The notes under the pieces: generated by a model
Database searches by the model: none
What the model saw: only the letters and a program-made list of their open reading frames with translations
Told to the model about the DNA's origin: nothing
Translations under genes and position numbers: made by a program
Origin: a virus
IMG/VR virus record: IMGVR_UViG_3300032282_002121
Coordinates: 1-27,099 of that record
Length of the DNA stretch: 27,099 bases
Direction: 5' to 3' (one strand)
Shown here: positions 12,749 through 19,537 of the stretch, one piece after another
Layout: each line of letters begins with the position of its first letter
How positions within the stretch are numbered: position 1 is the stretch's first letter

Positions 12749-15040
12749 ATGACGCTGACCGTAATCAAGCGTGACGGCCGCCGCGAGCCGTTGAACCTCG
12801 ACAAGTTTCACCGTGTAACTATGTGGGCCTGCGAGGGCTTGAGTAACGTGTCAGCGTCAGAGATCGAGATGAAGTCTCACATCCAGTTCTATAACGGGAT
12901 GAAGACTTCCGAGATCCAGGAGACTTTGATCAAGGCCGCGGCCGAGCTGATCGACGAAGATCATCCCAGCTACCAGTACGTAGCCGGCCGTCTGATCAAC
13001 TATCACCTGCGCAAGGAAGTGTACGGCCACTACGAACCGAAGCCGTTATGGGAGCACTACCACGACGTGCTTCAGGACGGGTACTACACGTCTGACTACA
13101 TCACCGGTGACAACCCGTACGACATCAAGGACTTCATCGAGCTGGGTAACTACATCCAGCACGATCGCGACTACAACATCGCGTATGCCGGCATGGAGCA
13201 GTTTCGTGGCAAGTACCTCGTAAAGAACCGAGTGACTGGCAAGATCTACGAGACGCCGCAGGTGGCGATGATGCTCATCTCCATGATCCTATTCAAGAAC
13301 TACGAGAAAGACAGACTACAGTGGGTAAAGGAATTCTATGATGCAATCTCTACTTTCCAGATCTCTCTCCCGACTCCGATCATGGCTGGACTCCGCACTC
13401 CACAGAAGCAGTTCAGCTCTTGCGTTCTCATCGAGACTGATGACAGCCTTGACTCGATTACTGCTACCGCCTCTGCGATCACTAAGTACGTTTCTCAGAA
13501 AGCTGGTATTGGAGTCGGTGCCGGTCGTATTCGCGCTATCGGCTCTCCTGTTCGCAATGGAGACACTTCGCATACTGGCGTGGTTCCATTCTACAGACTC
13601 TTTCAGTCAGCGGTACGATCGTGCAGCCAAGGAAGTGTCAGAAACGGGGCAGCAACTCTTTATTACCCTGCTTGGCATCTGGAAGTAGAAGACCTCCTCG
13701 TTCTGAAGAATAACAAGGGCACCGAGGACAATCGTATTCGTCACATGGACTACTGCGTGCAGTTCAACAAGGTGATGTACGAGCGCCTCCTGTCCGGCGG
13801 TAACATCACCTTGTTCTCGCCTCACGACGTTCCGGAGATGTACGACGCGTTCTTCACTGACGTAGATCGTTTCCGTGAGCTGTATGAGAAGGCTGAGAAG
13901 AACACCAAGCTTCGCAAGAAGTCTGTACCTGCTATCGAGCTGTTCTCCACTTTCTTGCAAGAGCGCAAGGATACCGGTCGTATCTATCTGATGAACGTGG
14001 ACCATGCCAACGACCACGGCGCGTTCGTCAAAGACATGGCTCCGATTCGCCAGTCGAATCTCTGCTGCGAGATCGACCTGCCGACCAAGCCAATAAATAA
14101 TGTCCTAGACGAAGAGGGAGAGATCTCGCTTTGCACTCTGGCGGCAATCAATTGGGGAAAGATTAAAGATGTTAGCGATTTTGAGCGGCCTTGCACTCTT
14201 GTTGTTAGGGCTCTCGACAGTCTGCTGGACTATCAGGATTATCCTGTGGCGGCTGCGGAAGTATCCACTATGGCGAGAAGACCTCTCGGCGTGGGCATCA
14301 TTAACCTTGCTTACTGGCTTGCTCGTAACGATATTAGTTATAGCAATATCGATAACGCAGGACTCACAAAACTACACGAGTTCGCAGAAGCGTGGTCCTA
14401 CTATCTTATTAAGGCCTCAGTGACGCTGGCCGAAGAGAAGGGAGCTTGTCATAAGAGCAATGAGACTAAGTACGCTCGCGGTGAAATGCCTGTCGATACT
14501 TACAAGAAAGAACTCGACGAGCTGGTCAAGCCAAACTACTTCATGCCTTGGGATGCCCTGCGTCGTACCGCCCAGCGCGTGGGTATTCGTAACTCTACAC
14601 TGATGGCGTGCATGCCGGCCGAGACCTCGGCCCAGGTGTCCAACTCCACCAACGGCATCGAGCCGCCTCGCTCGCTTGTGTCGGTCAAGCAGAGTAAAGA
14701 CGGAGTCATGAAGCAGGTGGTTCCGGACGTACGTCGCCTGAAGAACAAGTACGATCTGCTGTGGAGCCAGAAGTCGCCCGAAGGTTATCTCAAGATCTGC
14801 GCAGTTATTCAGAAGTTTGTGGATCAGGGTATCTCGGTCAACACCTCGTATAACCCCAAGTTCTACGAGGGTGAGCAGATCCCGATGTCTGAGCTGATCA
14901 AGCACATGATCATGTTCTATAAGTATGGCGGCAAGCAGCTATACTACTTCAACACGGCAGACAATGCCGGTGAGATCTCACTTCCTGAACTCGAAGCAAC
15001 TAAGGCAGAGGAAGCCGACTGTGAAAGCTGCACTATTTAG
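12749..15040 (+). CDS. nrdA: Class Ia ribonucleotide reductase, alpha subunit
   Basis: The start is ATG 12749, with GGAG seven bases upstream. This 763-residue protein reduces ribonucleoside diphosphates to deoxyribonucleotides with NrdB. The N-terminal 90 residues form an ATP-cone-like region (VIKRDGRREPL). Catalytic residues occur at the same numbers as in E. coli NrdA: C225, N437, C439, E441 and C462. The radical-transfer pair is Y732-Y733, and the C-terminus ends CESC-T-I, offering the Cys pair that accepts electrons from glutaredoxin. Two segments (about 13316-13690 and 14090-14420) have T-ending codons unlike the rest of the gene. No intron or intein interrupts it. Confidence 0.97.
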   Translation: MTLTVIKRDGRREPLNLDKFHRVTMWACEGLSNVSASEIEMKSHIQFYNGMKTSEIQETLIKAAAELIDEDHPSYQYVAGRLINYHLRKEVYGHYEPKPLWEHYHDVLQDGYYTSDYITGDNPYDIKDFIELGNYIQHDRDYNIAYAGMEQFRGKYLVKNRVTGKIYETPQVAMMLISMILFKNYEKDRLQWVKEFYDAISTFQISLPTPIMAGLRTPQKQFSSCVLIETDDSLDSITATASAITKYVSQKAGIGVGAGRIRAIGSPVRNGDTSHTGVVPFYRLFQSAVRSCSQGSVRNGAATLYYPAWHLEVEDLLVLKNNKGTEDNRIRHMDYCVQFNKVMYERLLSGGNITLFSPHDVPEMYDAFFTDVDRFRELYEKAEKNTKLRKKSVPAIELFSTFLQERKDTGRIYLMNVDHANDHGAFVKDMAPIRQSNLCCEIDLPTKPINNVLDEEGEISLCTLAAINWGKIKDVSDFERPCTLVVRALDSLLDYQDYPVAAAEVSTMARRPLGVGIINLAYWLARNDISYSNIDNAGLTKLHEFAEAWSYYLIKASVTLAEEKGACHKSNETKYARGEMPVDTYKKELDELVKPNYFMPWDALRRTAQRVGIRNSTLMACMPAETSAQVSNSTNGIEPPRSLVSVKQSKDGVMKQVVPDVRRLKNKYDLLWSQKSPEGYLKICAVIQKFVDQGISVNTSYNPKFYEGEQIPMSELIKHMIMFYKYGGKQLYYFNTADNAGEISLPELEATKAEEADCESCTI

Positions 15041-15057
15041 ACTTGGATTCTTTTGGA

Positions 15058-15065
15058 TATAAATA
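15058..15065 (+). promoter_or_regulatory. T4-type late promoter (TATAAATA) for the homing endonuclease
   Basis: This perfect late octamer is followed, seven bases further on, by GGAGG at 15072-15076 and ATG 15082. The endonuclease therefore carries its own late promoter, as in other free-standing phage homing genes. Confidence 0.65.
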
Positions 15066-15081
15066 GTTCATGGAGGATATC

Positions 15082-15660
15082 ATGAACTATAAAAACCACT
15101 ATGACAAGTTAATAATCAGAGCCCAATTACTTTCTAGAGGAAGAACAGATACTTATTGTGAGCAACATCATATTATTCCAAGATGCATTGGCGGATTAGA
15201 TACCGGTGATAATTTAGTTTTGCTGACACCGGAAGAACACTATATTGCTCATCTTTTGTTGGTTAAAATATATCCACTTGAAACCGGTTTGATATATGCA
15301 GCTAATATAATGGCAAATAGAAATAATAAACAGTATGGTTGGATTAAAAGAAAATTTTCTATACAAAATTCTATAGATCATACCGGAATGTATCATACCA
15401 AAGAAGCAATTGCTAAAATGAAATTGGCAATTGAAAATAGAAAACAAAAAGATCCCGAATTATTTTTGGCTAAGCAACGATATGCAGGATCTCAACCAAA
15501 GAAAAAGAAAGATGGTTACTTTAAACCAAAAAGCAAACAGCATGCAGCCAATATCTCTTCGGCCGCTAAAAAAAGACCAAGATATCCATGTAATGTCTGT
15601 GGTAAACAGATTACAAAAGCTAACATTCAAAAACATATGAGAATTCATGTCGGTATTTGA
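15082..15660 (+). CDS. HNH homing endonuclease with C-terminal zinc finger
   Basis: ATG 15082 is chosen because GGAGG lies six bases upstream; ATG 15070 is upstream in frame but has no ribosome binding site. The 192-residue protein has an HNH core, H29-H30-I-I-P-R...GDN44-LVLLTPEEH53...H57, a NUMOD3-like middle, and a C-terminal C-x2-C-x11-H-x3-H finger (CNVCGKQ...KHMRIH). It would cut a specific site, probably in nrd genes of phages lacking it, and spread by repair. It is very AT-rich and inserted between nrdA and nrdB. Its stop overlaps the nrdB start by 14 bases. Confidence 0.85.
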   Translation: MNYKNHYDKLIIRAQLLSRGRTDTYCEQHHIIPRCIGGLDTGDNLVLLTPEEHYIAHLLLVKIYPLETGLIYAANIMANRNNKQYGWIKRKFSIQNSIDHTGMYHTKEAIAKMKLAIENRKQKDPELFLAKQRYAGSQPKKKKDGYFKPKSKQHAANISSAAKKRPRYPCNVCGKQITKANIQKHMRIHVGI

Positions 15661-16738
15661 TATTAAAGACAAAAAAGATCATATTAAGAAAAAACTTTTC
15701 TTTGATGATACAGTAACAATGGCTAGATTTGATAAAGTCAAATATCCATTTTTAGATAAATTGACGGAACGTCAGCACGGTTTCTTTTGGCGGCCGCAAG
15801 AAGTAGATGTTGGTCGTGACGCTAAAGACTTTCGTGCGCTCAGTAAGCATGAGCAACATATCTTTACATCTAATTTGAAGCGCCAGATCCTTCTTGATTC
15901 TGTTCAGGGCCGCGCTCCTACTGCTGCATTTGGTCCTATCTGTTCACTACCAGAACTCGAGCTGTGGCTGTCGGCTTGGACGTTCTCTGAAACTATTCAC
16001 TCAAAGTCTTATTCATATCTAATTCAGAACGTATATTCTGACCCATCGAAAGTGTTCGATGAACTGATGGATGTAAAAGAGATCGTTGATTGTGCTTCTG
16101 ATATCGGCAAGTACTATGATATGCTAATTGAATTAACTGTAGCTCTGGCTGCAGAGAATACATTCTATGATGAGCATGAACATAAGAAAGCTCTGTGGTT
16201 AGCTCTTATGTCCGTCAATATCCTTGAAGGCATTCGCTTCTATGTTTCTTTCGCGTGCTCATGGGCATTCGCTGAAGTAAAGAAGATGGAAGGTAATGCC
16301 AAGATCATTAAGCTGATCTGCCGAGATGAGAACCTGCATCTGGCTGGTACTCAGCAGTTGCTTAGGGTTCTCCCACAAGATGATAAGGACTTTGTAAAGA
16401 TTGCAAAGCAGACTGAGAAGCAATGCACAGAGATGTTTATCTCTGCCGTAGAGCAGGAGAAGGCTTGGGCCAAGTACTTGTTCAAGGACGGATCGATGAT
16501 CGGTCTAAACGAGCAACTGCTTTGCCAGTATATCGAGTGGATCGCTCATAAGCGTATGACCGCGGTCGGTCTAGAGTCGCCGTACAAAGGCGGGTCTAAC
16601 CCGCTGCCGTGGACTCAGAAGTGGATTTCTGGCGGCGAGGTACAGGTCGCTCCGCAGGAGACCGAGATCACCTCGTACGTCGTCGGCGGCGTTAAGCAGG
16701 ACGTTAGCAAAGATACTTTCAAGGGTCTAAGCCTGTAG
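15647..16738 (+). CDS. nrdB: Class Ia ribonucleotide reductase, beta subunit
   Basis: The 363-residue protein generates the tyrosyl radical used by NrdA. Ligand and radical residues match E. coli numbering: D84 in LLDSVQG, and E115, H118 and Y122 in SETIHSKSY. A later E-N-L-H segment supplies the second iron ligands. It starts inside the endonuclease reading frame (ATG 15647). Codons are strongly A/T-ending for the first 45 or so residues, remain AT-leaning to about 16400, then become C/G-ending like neighbouring genes. The protein is intact. Confidence 0.97.
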   Translation: MSVFDIKDKKDHIKKKLFFDDTVTMARFDKVKYPFLDKLTERQHGFFWRPQEVDVGRDAKDFRALSKHEQHIFTSNLKRQILLDSVQGRAPTAAFGPICSLPELELWLSAWTFSETIHSKSYSYLIQNVYSDPSKVFDELMDVKEIVDCASDIGKYYDMLIELTVALAAENTFYDEHEHKKALWLALMSVNILEGIRFYVSFACSWAFAEVKKMEGNAKIIKLICRDENLHLAGTQQLLRVLPQDDKDFVKIAKQTEKQCTEMFISAVEQEKAWAKYLFKDGSMIGLNEQLLCQYIEWIAHKRMTAVGLESPYKGGSNPLPWTQKWISGGEVQVAPQETEITSYVVGGVKQDVSKDTFKGLSL

Positions 16739-16746
16739 CATAAATA
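16739..16746 (+). promoter_or_regulatory. Late-promoter variant (CATAAATA)
   Basis: One mismatch from TATAAATA, six bases before the GIY-YIG gene's first ATG. Initiation near 16752 would leave almost no leader. Confidence 0.4.
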
Positions 16747-16751
16747 GGTTC

Positions 16752-17150
16752 ATGACATGGACCTATGGAATGAAAGAATTTGTGAGTGAGGATATCGGGG
16801 ACCACTACGGCTTCGTATACCTCATCACGAACACTGTCAACAACAAGAAGTATATCGGCAAGAAATGGTTCTGGTCTTCTAGAAAGAAGAAGATCAAGGG
16901 GCGTAAGCGTGCCAAGAGACTGAAGCTCGAGTCAGACTGGCAGAAGTATTATGGCTCATCCGAGGAGCTATGCGCCGACGTAGTCAAGTACGGCGAGGAC
17001 AAGTTTGCTCGCGAGATCTTGGTGTTGTGTAGGACCAAGTCAGAAGCTACGTATCACGAGGCCAGGTTGCAGTTCGAGTATAGAGTGCTCGAGTCTGACG
17101 ACTGGTACAACAAGTGGATATTCTGTAGAGTCAGGAAGAGCAACCTATAG
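16752..17150 (+). CDS. GIY-YIG family endonuclease-like protein
   Basis: The 132-residue protein has the GIY-YIG fold pattern: YGFVYLITN near 19-27, then KKYIGKK, a basic stretch (KKKIKGRKRAKR), a SDWQKYYGSSEEL motif and a late YHEARLQF Glu. Relatives are common in T4-like phages beside nrd genes, and some are homing nucleases. Codon use matches neighbouring genes, so this copy seems long resident. ATG 16752 is used; ATG 16770 (MKEFVSED) is a plausible start. It meets the minus-strand gene tail to tail at CTATAG (17145-17150), where both stops overlap. Confidence 0.75.
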   Translation: MTWTYGMKEFVSEDIGDHYGFVYLITNTVNNKKYIGKKWFWSSRKKKIKGRKRAKRLKLESDWQKYYGSSEELCADVVKYGEDKFAREILVLCRTKSEATYHEARLQFEYRVLESDDWYNKWIFCRVRKSNL

Positions 17151-17675
17151 AGAGAGGTAGTCGTACTTCTCTAGCTTAGAGTAGTTTAGCTTGCCTCTCC
17201 ACCATCCGTCTGGTATGGGATTGACTGGATCCCAAAACTTATTGATTATGCCGTTCGTGATTCGTATCTTGCCGGCATGATTGGGTGGCAGCTTGTCTTT
17301 GGGCGGGACCATCCTGCCCCTTTCCCAACCCATCTTCTTGAACAGGTGGACTTCTGCCGGGTCCACGAACTTGTTAATGATGCCGTTGTTGTACCACACT
17401 CTACCGGCTTGAATGTGGTCGGGATTCATCTTCTTCTTGGGATGCTTGAAACTCTCGCCCTTGATGTCTGGATGCTTCGAACAATATACACACCTTAGAG
17501 CAACATTGTCGATATTTTTGTTGTACAATTGGCCGTCTCTATGGTACAATACTAAATAATCAGGCAGTCGCTTATCAGCCTGGAGCTTCTTCAGCCAGAT
17601 GCCGACTCCGCAGATCTCACAGCTGCACCCTCGCTCTAGAGCGAGCCACATCATTAGTTGTTGATTTGCATCCAT
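17145..17675 (-). CDS. HNH endonuclease with two NUMOD-like repeats, antisense to all neighbours
   Basis: Start codon at 17675 (MDANQQL), giving 176 residues. A C19-x2-C22, H45-R-D-G, N53..N56 and C62-x2-C65-x2-H68 pattern fits an HNH zinc-type nuclease core (the usual D before the His is Tyr here). Two repeats follow: W94-Y-N-N-G-I-I-N-K-F...RGR (about 91-121) and I-T-N-G-I-I-N-K-F...RGK (about 135-162), which resemble DNA-recognition units of homing nucleases. It is the only convincing minus-strand gene here. The in-frame region upstream to 17948 is only the antisense of tRNAs and is excluded. Confidence 0.7.
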   Translation of the reverse strand: MDANQQLMMWLALERGCSCEICGVGIWLKKLQADKRLPDYLVLYHRDGQLYNKNIDNVALRCVYCSKHPDIKGESFKHPKKKMNPDHIQAGRVWYNNGIINKFVDPAEVHLFKKMGWERGRMVPPKDKLPPNHAGKIRITNGIINKFWDPVNPIPDGWWRGKLNYSKLEKYDYLSL

Positions 17676-17680
17676 GACGA

Positions 17681-17688
17681 TATTTATG
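17681..17688 (-). promoter_or_regulatory. Minus-strand late-promoter variant (CATAAATA)
   Basis: On the minus strand CATAAATA lies five bases before the start codon of the HNH gene, the same variant and the same very short spacing as at 16739. It may give a near-leaderless transcript. Confidence 0.4.
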
Positions 17689-17699
17689 AAGAGTCTGTA

Positions 17700-17789
17700 A
17701 TGCCTTGGCCTAATAAGAACCGACCGCGCAAGGGTCGACGTAAGATCGGATCGAAGAAGCGCAACAACAGGAATAGACGTAAGAAGTAA
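17700..17789 (+). CDS. Tiny highly basic ORF
   Basis: This 29-residue ORF reads MPWPNKNRPRKGRRKIGSKK then NNRNRRKK. Nearly half the residues are Lys or Arg, so it could bind nucleic acid. It ends five bases before tRNA-Gly. The ribosome binding site is weak, and coding is suggested only by its composition and by similar tiny basic ORFs that I recall in T4-like phages. Confidence 0.35.
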   Translation: MPWPNKNRPRKGRRKIGSKKRNNRNRRKK

Positions 17790-17794
17790 AATTT

Positions 17795-17868
17795 GCGGGC
17801 GTGGCGTAATGGTAACGTACCTGGCTTCCACCCAGTAGTCGAGAGTTCGAATCTCTCCGTCCGCACCA
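17795..17868 (+). tRNA. tRNA-Gly (UCC)
   Basis: A 74-base cloverleaf with encoded CCA. The acceptor stem pairs GCGGGCG with CGTCCGC, the D-arm stem is GCGT/ACGT, and the T-arm is GAGAG-TTCGAAT-CTCTC. The anticodon loop CTTCCAC carries U33 and anticodon UCC. Position 27-43 is mismatched (C-U) and the discriminator base is A. Confidence 0.85.
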
Positions 17869-17873
17869 ATCAA

Positions 17874-17947
17874 GCGTCCGTGGCGTAATGGTAACGTACT
17901 GGTCTGCCAGTCCAGTGTCGAGAGTTCGAATCTCTCCGGACGCGCCA
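17874..17947 (+). tRNA. tRNA-Gly (GCC)
   Basis: A 74-base cloverleaf with encoded CCA, five bases after the first tRNA. The acceptor stem pairs GCGTCCG with CGGACGC. D- and T-arms are identical to those of the upstream tRNA, implying duplication. The anticodon loop CTGCCAG gives anticodon GCC, with a U-U mismatch at 31-39. The discriminator is G, unusual for a bacterial tRNA-Gly. Confidence 0.75.
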
Positions 17948-17962
17948 ATTTTTAGGTGATAT

Positions 17963-18154
17963 ATGTGGTTAGAAACTTGGGCATTTTTCCAGGTACTTGG
18001 TATTTGGATTCAGATTTTCTTTGCTATACTATGTGTTATTTTCATAGTATACTTGTCGATCCAAGAATCCAAGTTTCAACGAGAACAAGAAATTAAACGT
18101 AAGAAGAATCATGTAGATTTGAGTAAGTACTATGAGAAAGAAACTAAATCTTGA
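17963..18154 (+). CDS. Small membrane protein
   Basis: The 63-residue protein has one strongly hydrophobic helix at about 6-32 (WAFFQVLGIWIQIFFAILC then VIFIVYL) followed by a charged, Lys-rich cytoplasmic tail. AGGTGA lies just upstream of ATG. AT-leaning codons distinguish it from most neighbours. No family is recognised; roles in membrane remodelling or superinfection exclusion are only guesses. It overlaps the next gene by 23 bases. Confidence 0.55.
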   Translation: MWLETWAFFQVLGIWIQIFFAILCVIFIVYLSIQESKFQREQEIKRKKNHVDLSKYYEKETKS

Positions 18155-18611
18155 CGAAGTCCGTGCGTTCATTAAGAGCACTTCTGCATCCACCAAAATA
18201 TATCTCGGATCGGATTCTGAACGATATAACTCCGGCGACGTGTGGTATGCGGATTACATCACGGCTGTCGTCATCCACTATGATGGGTGTAAAGGCTGCA
18301 AGCTCTTCGGTGAAGTCGTCACTGAGCGCGATTATGATCAGCGTAAGGACCGCCCTCGCTTCAGACTCATGAATGAGGTGTACAAGGTAGCGGGTCTATA
18401 TCTCGAACTGGCAGAAGCCATCGGGGAACGTCACTTCGAGATTCACCTAGATATTAACTCTGACGAGAAGCAGGGTTCTAACTGCGTAATGCAGGAAGCC
18501 ATCGGGTATATCCGCGGCATGTGCAACGTGATTCCTATGGTCAAACCAAACGCATTCGCTGCTACGTACGCCGCAGATCGTTACAAGAGCATCGTTAAAC
18601 ACGCCATCTAA
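18132..18611 (+). CDS. YkuK-like (DUF458) RNase H-like protein
   Basis: The 159-residue protein carries KIYLGSDSE at 22-30, a V-V-I-H strand, HLDINSDEK near 105 and a C-terminal VKPNAFAATYAADR segment. This order matches the YkuK/DUF458 family, which has an RNase H-like fold with acidic residues that could bind metal. Cellular function in the family is poorly known, so nuclease activity is an inference. It follows the membrane ORF and precedes glutaredoxin by nine bases, with a GAGGAA ribosome binding site between. Confidence 0.7.
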   Translation: MRKKLNLDEVRAFIKSTSASTKIYLGSDSERYNSGDVWYADYITAVVIHYDGCKGCKLFGEVVTERDYDQRKDRPRFRLMNEVYKVAGLYLELAEAIGERHFEIHLDINSDEKQGSNCVMQEAIGYIRGMCNVIPMVKPNAFAATYAADRYKSIVKHAI

Positions 18612-18620
18612 TGAGGAAAC

Positions 18621-18881
18621 ATGCACGTTGAGATCTATACTCGTCCCGGTTGCGGCTTCTGTGACGCAGCCAAAGACTTGCTAAAGAACACGGGAATCCC
18701 GTACGTGGAGAATCGACTGGATGTCGACTTCACACGGGAGACCCTAGTAGAAAGGTACTCTACGGCGAAGACCTATCCGGTCATCGTCGTGGACGGGTTC
18801 TATATCGGCGGATTTACTGAGCTAAATAAGCTGGTAGAAGAAAGAGTTAGAAACTCACGAAAGCTATTGATCGGAGACTAG
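18621..18881 (+). CDS. Glutaredoxin
   Basis: This 86-residue thioredoxin-fold protein has the dithiol active site C10-G-F-C13, the cis-Pro in TYPVIVV and the glutathione-binding-type GG in IGGF. It reduces the C-terminal Cys pair of NrdA, so it supports the ribonucleotide reductase encoded upstream. GAGGAAAC before ATG is a good ribosome binding site. It could equally be an NrdH-like redoxin; the active-site sequence leans to glutaredoxin. Confidence 0.9.
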   Translation: MHVEIYTRPGCGFCDAAKDLLKNTGIPYVENRLDVDFTRETLVERYSTAKTYPVIVVDGFYIGGFTELNKLVEERVRNSRKLLIGD

Positions 18882-18884
18882 AAC

Positions 18885-19166
18885 ATGGAATACAAGCGCG
18901 ATACTATCCTGGAAGACCTGCGAAACAACATCGTGGAAGTGACCTTTACGAAGGTTAACGGCGAGCGCCGTTCCATGCGTTGCACGCTGATGACTAACTA
19001 TCTCCCCGAGGTGCATCAGAAGAATCCCGAAGAGCAGGAGAAGGAAAAGAATTTCCACAAGGAAAATCCTGACGTCCTAGCCGTGTGGGATGTTCAGAAC
19101 GGCGGCTGGCGCTCGTTTCGAATCAACTCTGTCGACTACGTACAGATCCTCGATAACGTCTACTAA
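18885..19166 (+). CDS. DUF2693-like protein
   Basis: The 93-residue protein has VEVTFTKVNGERRSMRCTLM, then an acidic, Glu-rich linker, then DVQNGGWRSFRINSVDYV. This 'modify the number of residues then WR-FR' layout is that of DUF2693, a small T4-like phage family of unknown function, possibly an SH3-like fold. It follows glutaredoxin by three bases, so it belongs to the same transcript. Confidence 0.7.
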   Translation: MEYKRDTILEDLRNNIVEVTFTKVNGERRSMRCTLMTNYLPEVHQKNPEEQEKEKNFHKENPDVLAVWDVQNGGWRSFRINSVDYVQILDNVY

Positions 19167-19183
19167 CAAGGAATCAAATAAAA

Positions 19184-19537
19184 ATGAGTCACTGGGGCTT
19201 TCATCTCATGTTAGACTGCTCGGGCTGTTCTCCCGATGCCATCACCAGCGAACACGTGATCTACAACTTCACGAAGCAGCTGGTCAATGATATCGACATG
19301 GTGGCTTACGGAGAGCCGCAGATCGTGAACTTCGGTTCTGGCAACAAGGCTGGATACACTCTGGTTCAGTTGATCGAGACTTCGAACATCTGCGCACACT
19401 TCGTCAACGAGACGAATACCATGTACCTAGACGTCTTCTCGTGCAAGACGTTCGAGCCCTCTGTGGTGGTAGACCTTGTGATGCGTTACTTCAAGGCTAA
19501 TAAGATCAGGCAGAACTTCGTAACCCGTCAGGCTTAA
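19184..19537 (+). CDS. speD: S-adenosylmethionine decarboxylase homologue
   Basis: The 117-residue protein matches the bacterial class of AdoMet decarboxylase: S67 aligns with the pyruvoyl-forming Ser63 of T. maritima, H72 with His68 and C87 with Cys83, at identical spacing. AdoMetDC makes the aminopropyl donor for spermidine. However, the residue before S67 is Thr rather than the usual Glu, and the residue after it is Asn, not His, so processing or substrate may differ. Homologues in phages are known, and some related family members have shifted to arginine or ornithine decarboxylation. It follows a weak AAGGAA site and abuts the next gene. Confidence 0.8.
   Translation: MSHWGFHLMLDCSGCSPDAITSEHVIYNFTKQLVNDIDMVAYGEPQIVNFGSGNKAGYTLVQLIETSNICAHFVNETNTMYLDVFSCKTFEPSVVVDLVMRYFKANKIRQNFVTRQA

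Noticed and set aside
12749-16738. Intron or intein in nrdA/nrdB
   Set aside because: Both proteins are continuous, with catalytic residues at the E. coli numbering, so no interruption is present.
17684-17948. Minus-strand ORF extension reading PERFELSTLDWQ-like sequence
   Set aside because: It is the antisense translation of the two tRNA genes, a known false ORF; only the part from 17675 down is kept.
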